Shown here piece after piece: positions 58,048 through 64,000 of a DNA stretch of 64,000 nucleotides. A program made the position numbers and the translations under genes. The notes under the pieces were generated by a model. That model saw nothing but the letters and a program-made list of their open reading frames with translations, ran no database searches and had not been told where the DNA came from. The DNA is from Arthrobacter sp042667405 (lineage in GTDB: Bacteria > Actinomycetota > Actinomycetes > Actinomycetales > Micrococcaceae), in contig NZ_JBHVAL010000005.1 in the NCBI RefSeq assembly GCF_042667405.1, positions 160,311 through 224,310 of the forward strand, in the 5' to 3' direction. How positions within the stretch are numbered: position 1 is the stretch's first letter; every line of letters starts with the position of its first letter.

Positions 58048-59067
58048 GTGACCGCCTTTCAGGCTGATGGTGGAGGCCGATTGACGCAGTACCACGTACC
58101 CCACTATCTGACGGCCGAGCAGAAGTTCGATCACTGGCGCAATTGGTACGGAAGTGCAGTGGAAACCCCTATGAGGCTTGAGCGGCGGGGCAGGCAGCCC
58201 GGTCCCTCCTTCAGTCCCACCGCTGCCAGTTTCGGGGTTCCCGATGTCAGCCTTATCGAGGTTCGGAACGAGCCCGTGGCGGGGTTTTGGGGCGGGAATC
58301 CAAGCTCGCATGATGTAAGGCTGGTGTATCTCAGGCGCGCCCCCTCAGTGACACTCTGCGCTCCTGACCCCTTGCCGGTCCAGTCGGGCTACGTGGGCTT
58401 CCTCGATGTTGCACGCAACGGTGGCTTCGAAGCGCCGGCAGGGTTGCATGCGTTCCAGGTCAACATCAACCGGTCACGGCTGGATCTCGATGAACGGTCC
58501 TACGCTCGCTTGCTGCAGCGGCAGGATCTTAGCCGACACCCGCTGGTTAGGGGCTTCGTAGTGCCGTCCTTGGTGAACTGGAAACAACCCGGCCTGGGCA
58601 GGGAGGCCGCAGGTGTAGCCGACATCCTTAAGTCGGTGGTCGCGGCCTTGGTCAGTTCACTGCTTCAAGCGCCGGCTGATGGCTCACTCTTGGAGCCCGG
58701 GAGGCGATTGGCGATAAGGCAGTATGTGAAAGCCAATTTTCGGAACAGGGATTTGGACCCCGACGGGATTGCAATGCATTTCAAGATCTCCCGCCGCACC
58801 CTCTTCCACCACTTCGAGAATGAATCCATGTCCTTGTTCACCTATGTCCGGATGCTGAGGACGGTGATGGCGCTGCAGCTGCTCACGGATCCCGGCTCGA
58901 AGAAGATGCCCTTGTCCGACATTGCGAACGCAAGCGGGTTCTCAAGTCTCCAGTCAATGCGCCGGGCTTTGAAGGAGACTACGGGGCTCACCATCAGGGA
59001 AGCTCGTCAGCACGAGCCATTGGCGCGCACGAGCATCGCAAAGCTGCGGGAAGAATTGTCTGATTGA
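58048..59067 (+). CDS. AraC-family regulator (NphR/AraC-binding-like type)
   Basis: A 339-residue regulator: an AraC-binding-like cupin N-terminus (residues ~15-200; FDHWRNWYGSAVETPMRLE, VGFLDVARNGGFEAPAGLHAF) and a C-terminal double helix-turn-helix (residues ~235-325; DPDGIAMHFKISRRTLFHHFE, ANASGFSSLQSMRRALKETTG). GTG 58048 has GGAGG 7 nt upstream and is preferred to ATG 58012. No target operon is adjacent, so its regulon is unknown. Confidence 0.85.
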   Translation: MTAFQADGGGRLTQYHVPHYLTAEQKFDHWRNWYGSAVETPMRLERRGRQPGPSFSPTAASFGVPDVSLIEVRNEPVAGFWGGNPSSHDVRLVYLRRAPSVTLCAPDPLPVQSGYVGFLDVARNGGFEAPAGLHAFQVNINRSRLDLDERSYARLLQRQDLSRHPLVRGFVVPSLVNWKQPGLGREAAGVADILKSVVAALVSSLLQAPADGSLLEPGRRLAIRQYVKANFRNRDLDPDGIAMHFKISRRTLFHHFENESMSLFTYVRMLRTVMALQLLTDPGSKKMPLSDIANASGFSSLQSMRRALKETTGLTIREARQHEPLARTSIAKLREELSD

Positions 59068-59322
59068 ACTGGCCCCGGCGCGGCGTCTGAGCGTCACAGG
59101 ATTGCTGGTGTTGCACTGTTTGATACTTTTGCGGTCCATTCCCGGCGCTTATTGACGCTTTGGCGCTTGGAGGCGTCTCCGGGTCTTCACGGGGAACTGC
59201 GGCCGGTGATAGGTTTCAGTCGATTTCCGCCGGCGATGATGGGGTGAGCACACAGCAGGAATCGGTTCCCAGCGGTTTGGGTCCAGCACAACTCAGGCGG
59301 ACCCCGTGTACTAGGAGTCACC

Positions 59323-59772
59323 ATGTGTACTCATGCCAACAGCCAAATCTGCCTGCAGTCACCCCAACTGGTCAGGGCATCCATCTCCTGGTCTGGTCCC
59401 GACTGCCTCCTCGAGTTCGAGTACGACGGAGAGCTTCCCTGCACAGGCGCCTTCATCATGGGCATCGAGATGTCCGTCGGGAGCCGCCCGGATATTCGGC
59501 ACTGCTGTATCGAACTCCATAAGGGGGTACCGACGAGCGCCCTGACCTACGATTTCAACGGGCACTGGCAGGCTGACCACGGACCCATAGGCTCCATGCA
59601 CGGAACCAACATTGTGCGGGGAAGATTTCCGGCCTGGTCCATTGGCGGTTGGACGCACAGTAGAGCGGCAACGGCTTTCGCCATCCAGAATGGAGCAACT
59701 ATCTACTCCGGGGTCCAAGTGACTGAGGGAACTCCCAGTCGATCAGACCAGCTCCACCTCGAGGCCCTTTGA
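59323..59772 (+). CDS. Hypothetical protein, beta-rich
   Basis: A 149-residue cytoplasmic-type protein: RASISWSGPDCLLEFEYDG, GAFIMGIEMSVGSRPDIRH, GVPTSALTYDFNGHWQADHG. AGGAG precedes the ATG. The strand-rich sequence, with several Cys in the N-terminal half, has no family I recognise. Its 3' end overlaps the DeoR gene's stop by 30 bp, tail to tail. An 8-bp AT-rich box and no other gene fill the 255 bp upstream. Confidence 0.65.
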   Translation: MCTHANSQICLQSPQLVRASISWSGPDCLLEFEYDGELPCTGAFIMGIEMSVGSRPDIRHCCIELHKGVPTSALTYDFNGHWQADHGPIGSMHGTNIVRGRFPAWSIGGWTHSRAATAFAIQNGATIYSGVQVTEGTPSRSDQLHLEAL

Positions 59773-60549
59773 CCGCAATAACGTCAGCATCCCGGCGTTG
59801 AGGCCTTCATCTGTAATAACAAGGTCCATGTCCTTCAGCTCTGCATGTTTGCAGTTGCTGACCTTCCCGAACTTACTGTGGTCGGCAAGCAAAATGCTCC
59901 GCCGCGCGCTTGCGTGCATGAGTCGTTTGACGGCTGCTTCGGATGCATCGTTTGTGGTGAGACCGCGGTCAAGGGAGACGGCAGTTGTTCCAAGAAATGC
60001 AACGTCAACATTGATTTCTGCGAGTGCCCTGGCCGCCCAATCGTCCACTTCGGCGGAGGTGACCGGGCGGACGCGGCCCCCGAGGGTATAGACGGTCAGC
60101 AAAGGGGCGTCCATGAGTGCCATGGCAATGGAGAGGGTATTGGTGTAGATCCTCAACGCGCGGTCCCGTGGCAGTATTTCCGCCAGCTTCGCGGTGGTGG
60201 ACCCGCCGTCGATAAGCACTGAGCCATTGCTCGGAAGGTGCCGGAGGGCCGCCCGCGCTATGCGTTCCTTTTCTTCGACACGGGCCGTTCGCGCGGCTAT
60301 AGGGGGCTCGTAGGTTATGCGGCCCACGGGAATGGCCCCTCCGTGGACCCGGCGGAGGAGGCCGAGCTGCTCGAGCGCCACAAGGTCCTTGCGGACGGTT
60401 TCGTTCGTGACACCAAGTTCAAGCGCGATGTCCGCGGCATCCGCGCGGCCGCTGGTCCGGAGCGTGGAAAGGATAAATTCTCTTCTTTGGTCCGCATAGG
60501 GAGCGCGCGCGTCCGGGCGCCCGCTTACTTGTCCTGCGGCTCGGGTCAC
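59743..60549 (-). CDS. DeoR/GlpR-family regulator
   Basis: A 268-residue repressor. The helix-turn-helix DAADIALELGVTNETVRKDL is at residues ~37-56, and the sugar-phosphate-sensing SIS-like domain is seen in SVLIDGGSTTAKLAEILP, TLGGRVRP and VAFLGTTAVSLDRGLTTND. GTG 60549 has AGGAGGT upstream. It lies on the same strand as the aldo-keto reductase operon but after a terminator, so it has its own transcript and probably controls that operon in response to a phosphorylated sugar. Confidence 0.87.
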   Translation of the reverse strand: MTRAAGQVSGRPDARAPYADQRREFILSTLRTSGRADAADIALELGVTNETVRKDLVALEQLGLLRRVHGGAIPVGRITYEPPIAARTARVEEKERIARAALRHLPSNGSVLIDGGSTTAKLAEILPRDRALRIYTNTLSIAMALMDAPLLTVYTLGGRVRPVTSAEVDDWAARALAEINVDVAFLGTTAVSLDRGLTTNDASEAAVKRLMHASARRSILLADHSKFGKVSNCKHAELKDMDLVITDEGLNAGMLTLLRSKGLEVELV

Positions 60550-60655
60550 GGTTACCTCCTGCTGAGCGGTTCAGCCGACCTGCTGATACCTCCCTAACGG
60601 TGTCATGAAATCCTAGCCGAGAAGAATTCGGAAAAGGCCAGCCAGTTGGCGCCGA

Positions 60656-60696
60656 AATGCCTCCGCCGGATTTCTGAGGAATCGAGCGGAGGCATT
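60656..60696 (-). terminator. Terminator of the aldo-keto reductase operon
   Basis: AATGCCTCCGC and GCGGAGGCATT form an 11-bp stem 26 bp downstream of the reductase stop, with a 19-base loop. Confidence 0.6.
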
Positions 60697-60721
60697 CACA
60701 CTGCTTTCGGTGGGTCGGCCC

Positions 60722-61663
60722 TTATCCCAGTTCGCCGGATCCGGCGTGGGCCAGGGGGAGCAGCTGTTCCCACAGTTCCGCGGGAATGTTCCACTCGGCA
60801 AGGTCCGCGGTTTGGGCAACCCGGCGGGGTTCGGACATACCTACAATGGTGGATGCCACGCGGGTGTCCCTGGTGGAGAACTGGAGCGCCGCAGCAGCCA
60901 GCGGCACGTCGTATGCCTTGCACAGCTGTTCCATCTTCCGGACCCTTTCCACGATTGCCTGGCTGGCGGGGCGGTAGCAGTAGTTGGGAACTGCGTCCGG
61001 ACCCTTGACCAGCATGCCGCCGCCGAATGGTGCGGCATTGACGAATGCAACGCCACGGGCCGCCGCGTCCTGGATGAGGGGTTCAGCGGTTTGGTCGACA
61101 AGGGTGTAGCGGTTGTGGCTGATGACCACATCAAAGGCGTCGGTGGCCAGGTACTTCAGTTCGAGGTCAATGGGGCCGCCAGCGACACCCAAGTGCTTGA
61201 TAACGCCCTGATTCTTCAAATCCACGAGAGCTTCAAGGGGGCCACCGGCCTCTGTGCCTTCCTCGAATGAGATCTTTTCGGGATCGTGAAAATAGACAAG
61301 CTGCAGCGTGTCCAATCCCAGGCGTTCAAGACTTTCCTCGACGGACTTGCGTACCCGGTCGCCTGAGAAGTCGGTGGTGCCGACGATCGGATCCACCTTG
61401 GTGGCGAGGACGATGCCCTCAGGCAGGCCGCCAACTTCCTTGATGGCTTCGCCGATCCGGCGCTCGCTGTCTCCGCCGTGGCCGTATTCGTTGGAAGTGT
61501 CGATGAAGTTGAACGGTCCTTCGAACACCCTGCGGATGGTCTGTACTGCTGTTTCGTGGCTGACCTCATAGCCGTACTGGGTGGGGTGGCTGCCCAAGGC
61601 ACTTGTTCCCACGCAAACGGAGGAGACAGAGAGCCCGGTGCGTCCCAGGGTGCGGTTTTGCAT
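60722..61663 (-). CDS. Aldo/keto reductase (L-fucose/D-threo-aldose dehydrogenase-like)
   Basis: A 313-residue AKR. The catalytic tetrad is present: Asp/Tyr in DTSNEYGHGG, Lys in VLATKVDPI, His in LVYFHDPEKI. It most resembles D-threo-aldose 1-dehydrogenases that oxidise L-fucose and related sugars to lactones. It is last in the run alcohol dehydrogenase-Gfo/Idh/MocA-AKR (90 bp after the middle gene). Substrate is inferred from family. Confidence 0.85.
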   Translation of the reverse strand: MQNRTLGRTGLSVSSVCVGTSALGSHPTQYGYEVSHETAVQTIRRVFEGPFNFIDTSNEYGHGGDSERRIGEAIKEVGGLPEGIVLATKVDPIVGTTDFSGDRVRKSVEESLERLGLDTLQLVYFHDPEKISFEEGTEAGGPLEALVDLKNQGVIKHLGVAGGPIDLELKYLATDAFDVVISHNRYTLVDQTAEPLIQDAAARGVAFVNAAPFGGGMLVKGPDAVPNYCYRPASQAIVERVRKMEQLCKAYDVPLAAAALQFSTRDTRVASTIVGMSEPRRVAQTADLAEWNIPAELWEQLLPLAHAGSGELG

Positions 61664-61752
61664 ATTGTGTGGTTCCTTTGAATCGGTGTTATCTGGTTGC
61701 TTCCAGGCCCTTGAAGGGGCCTGTTGGTCCTGGCTGATGGACGGTGGGGGCG

Positions 61753-62844
61753 TTATTGGCTGGGATGCCAGGGCTGTGACGTGGAGTTGGTTGTCCCCCC
61801 GGAGCCAGCTGCTTCATGGATGAGTAGCGAAAGGTAATGATCTTGGCAGGCGTCCGCGAGGGAGTAGCCCAGATGGCGGTTTTCCGGAAGTGTGTTGCTG
61901 AGGCAGGTGGCTATTGCGATCTCCTCATCGGAGAGCCGGGCTCCTTGGAAGGGGTTCACGTAAAGGATTTCGCCGGCTGTGCTGAGGGTTTCCAGATCGG
62001 CGCCTTCAAGGTTTCCGTCAATGCCGGACTGGCGCCGTTCGACGGACGCGCTGACCGGGTCGCCGTCGTCGTTCAACCAAGTCAGCCGGTTGCCCGTGAG
62101 TTCGGCGTGACTCCCGCGGAGTTGGAAGTGGCGCCCCCGCAGGGGGTTGAACCACTGGGTGTCGGTGAAGTCGTACAAAGCTGTTTTCGAGCCTGAGCTC
62201 AAGAGTGCGAACGTGGCATTAACGTCCTCGAGCTTCGTTCGATCCGGTTTGCCCTGCCGGTCCGGGCCACTCATGAGCGGGACGGGTTGGGACGTCGCCA
62301 GAATTTGAACGTGCTCATGTCCCAGAGCCAGCATGGAGCGCAGCATGGCGATGGCGTGGTAGTCGTGGGTCCACGACATTGCCGCGGAGCTGACCTCCCC
62401 GAATTTTCCGGAGTCAAGGAGGCAGCGAACGGCCTGGAAGACGGGAAGGTATGGGTGCTGCTCTGCGACCTGTACCAACCCGGTGGCGCCCACGTCGTGC
62501 CACAGCGCGCGCAGGGACGGGAGATCTGCCGCGGGTGGTGTTTCCGAAAGGACAGGAACGTTCAGTCCAACGAGCGTACGGATAACGTCCGGATTGGCCT
62601 CCCGGGGGACGCAGGTGACTGCAAGCGCCGGGTTGGTGTCGCTGACTGCATGCTCGATGGTGCGGTACGTGGGAATCCCCCACTGCTGTTCCATCTCCAT
62701 CCCGGCTTCTGCCGTGCGGGTGACGGCACCCACGCATGTGAAGAGGTGGGGAAGGTGCCGGGCGATACGAAGGTAGAAATCCGCACGCCAGCCCCTGCCG
62801 ACAATAATGAAACGATGCGGTCCCCGGCCCGTCATGGCGTTCAT
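61753..62844 (-). CDS. Gfo/Idh/MocA-family oxidoreductase
   Basis: A 363-residue NAD(P)-dependent oxidoreductase. The Rossmann start is FIIVGRGWRADFYLRIARHL, and VPVLSETPP (usually EKP) and QVAEQHPYLPVFQAVR mark the active-site region, where the usual EKP lysine is replaced (ETP), so catalysis may differ. The ATG overlaps the upstream dehydrogenase stop by 4 bp (ATGA). A second ATG follows three codons later. Likely oxidises or epimerises a sugar or inositol derivative. Confidence 0.82.
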   Translation of the reverse strand: MNAMTGRGPHRFIIVGRGWRADFYLRIARHLPHLFTCVGAVTRTAEAGMEMEQQWGIPTYRTIEHAVSDTNPALAVTCVPREANPDVIRTLVGLNVPVLSETPPAADLPSLRALWHDVGATGLVQVAEQHPYLPVFQAVRCLLDSGKFGEVSSAAMSWTHDYHAIAMLRSMLALGHEHVQILATSQPVPLMSGPDRQGKPDRTKLEDVNATFALLSSGSKTALYDFTDTQWFNPLRGRHFQLRGSHAELTGNRLTWLNDDGDPVSASVERRQSGIDGNLEGADLETLSTAGEILYVNPFQGARLSDEEIAIATCLSNTLPENRHLGYSLADACQDHYLSLLIHEAAGSGGTTNSTSQPWHPSQ

Positions 62845-63854
62845 GCCCCCGGGACCAGTACTGCCCGCCCCTGCAACTGGCCGTTCTTCAGCCTTTGCAG
62901 AACCAGGTTGGCCTCGCTGAGGGGGAAGTCCTCGTGGACGGCATGGAGCTTGCCGTCCACTGCCAAGTCCAGTACGTCCGCCATGTCCTGGCGGGTTCCC
63001 AGGACCGTTCCCACGATGGTCTTCTCGTCACCGATGTCCATGCCGCCCACTGATTGGGACACCCCGAGGATCACGCGGCCCCCGGGTTTGATGACACGCA
63101 GCGCTTCGGCCACGGCCTGGTCCGACGGCGCGAACACGATCGCTGCGTCCTGCGATCCGTCCCGAAGCACCAAACCTCCTTCGCTGCCGGAGGGCACATA
63201 GCTTCCGTGGGCGCCGAGTTCTTCGGCGAGTGCACGGGCCTTGGGACTGCGGGATACGGCGTTGACGCGGGCGCCGGTGATGGCAGCCATTTGCAGCGCC
63301 AGATGGCCAACTCCGCCGATGCCGAATACAGCCACGTTCCGGCCGGGACGCAAACGTGCCTTTTTCAGGGCGCCGTAGGCCGTGATGCCCGGGCACAGTA
63401 ATGGCGCTGCTTCGGTATCGGAAAGAGAATCGGGGATCTTGCACGCGAAGTTGGCCTTGGCCAGCATGACTTCGGCGTATCCGCCGTCGCGTGTCTCTCC
63501 GGTGATTTGGCGCCGTCGACAACGCTGTTCATGGCCACCGACGCAGTGTTCACAGCTGCCGCAGGTAGACCAGATGGGCTGGACGCCGATCCGGTCGCCT
63601 ACCGACAGGTTGTCTACGCCAGGACCCAGGGCCTTGACCCGGCCGATGACCTCGTGGCCCGGGATGATGGGCAGGGCGGCGGGGGTGCCCGGCAACCAGT
63701 CACCTTCGATCATGTGCAGGTTGGACCGGCAGACCCCGCAAGCGAGCACACTGATGGCAACTTCCCCGGGTCCCGGAATGGGTTCGGGTACCTCGCTGTA
63801 CTCCAGCGGATGGTTCTCGATGGGGCCGGGGGCCCGGAGGAGGGCGGCGTACAT
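62841..63854 (-). CDS. Zinc-binding alcohol dehydrogenase
   Basis: A 337-residue medium-chain dehydrogenase. Catalytic zinc ligands are C42 (GVCRSN) and H67 (PGHEVIG); structural zinc cysteines are CGSCEHCVGGHEQRC (residues ~96-110). The Rossmann motif is VAVFGIGGVGHLALQMA. It belongs to the AdhA-like zinc alcohol dehydrogenases and is first in the operon with the Gfo and AKR genes. AAAGG precedes the ATG. Confidence 0.87.
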   Translation of the reverse strand: MYAALLRAPGPIENHPLEYSEVPEPIPGPGEVAISVLACGVCRSNLHMIEGDWLPGTPAALPIIPGHEVIGRVKALGPGVDNLSVGDRIGVQPIWSTCGSCEHCVGGHEQRCRRRQITGETRDGGYAEVMLAKANFACKIPDSLSDTEAAPLLCPGITAYGALKKARLRPGRNVAVFGIGGVGHLALQMAAITGARVNAVSRSPKARALAEELGAHGSYVPSGSEGGLVLRDGSQDAAIVFAPSDQAVAEALRVIKPGGRVILGVSQSVGGMDIGDEKTIVGTVLGTRQDMADVLDLAVDGKLHAVHEDFPLSEANLVLQRLKNGQLQGRAVLVPGA

Positions 63855-63889
63855 GCGTCTACCTTTCGAACTTGGTCTTCGTGTTGGAG

Positions 63890-64000
63890 TAGCGGGGGGG
63901 CGGGCCGGGGCGGGCCCCCCCCCCGGGCTGGCCCAACAAGGCGGTGGTGGTTTTTTGTGGGAGGGCCGGGGGTGGGGGACAGGGCGCAGAGGGGTAGAGA
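63890..64000. other. Low-complexity end of the window
   Basis: Runs of G and C (GGGGGGGCGGGCC, then ten Cs), TTTTTT and GGGGG dominate the last 110 bases, unlike anything else in the window. It looks like a poor-quality contig end; nothing should be annotated in it. Confidence 0.6.

Overview
The window is high-G+C actinobacterial DNA, most likely from Arthrobacter, Paenarthrobacter or a close relative in the Micrococcaceae. This is inferred from the gene families: a putrescine oxidase with a Usp gene and an APC permease, an alditol oxidase, a DUF5997/LysR-like pair, and a fused PxpB-PxpC with a biotin carboxylase. It also fits the many genes that appear to be leaderless, with a TANNNT -10 box exactly 6-7 nt before the start codon. 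No tRNA, rRNA, CRISPR array, integrase or intact insertion sequence was seen. The last ~110 bp look like low-quality contig-end sequence.

Bases 1-43 kb are ordinary chromosomal accessory metabolism. They hold an aldarate dehydratase (talarate/galactarate type) with its GntR regulator and a visible FadR-type operator; an XRE-cupin/EamA export operon; rifampin ADP-ribosyltransferase; a putrescine-use cluster (TetR, putrescine oxidase, Usp, APC permease) with a clear TetR operator; and a 5-oxoproline cluster (GntR, pxpA, MFS, fused pxpBC, biotin carboxylase-BCCP). Further along are an alditol oxidase facing a LacI regulator, BASS and SulP transporters, a small alarmone synthetase, a PfkB sugar kinase, a glutathionyl-hydroquinone-reductase-like GST, a GH2 glycosidase, a 2-hydroxyacid dehydrogenase next to glycerate kinase, and several enzymes of unknown substrate.

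Bases 43.6-56.3 kb are different and are the most interesting part. About 21 short genes lie in both orientations; most are unrecognised, and a few look like immunity proteins (a SUFU-domain protein, a pentapeptide-repeat protein, a DUF1877-like protein, lipoproteins, 2-TM proteins). They are separated by 20 copies of a ~26-bp palindrome: left arm near GYCCGGTRAG, core GGATCC, right arm near YTCAACGGRC. There is one copy in every intergenic gap, always in the same orientation whatever the gene direction. The only gap without a copy is where a frameshifted, truncated gene runs into its neighbour. A second motif containing TCCGGTTCCAAGGAAGTGG lies just before the array, once inside it, and in degenerate form just after it. 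The whole looks like an orphan cassette array of immunity-type genes built around a dedicated palindromic repeat.

Bases 56.4-64 kb return to chromosomal-type genes: a NUDIX hydrolase, a DJ-1/PfpI protein, an AraC regulator, a DeoR regulator, and a zinc alcohol dehydrogenase/Gfo-Idh-MocA/aldo-keto reductase operon that probably handles a sugar or polyol.
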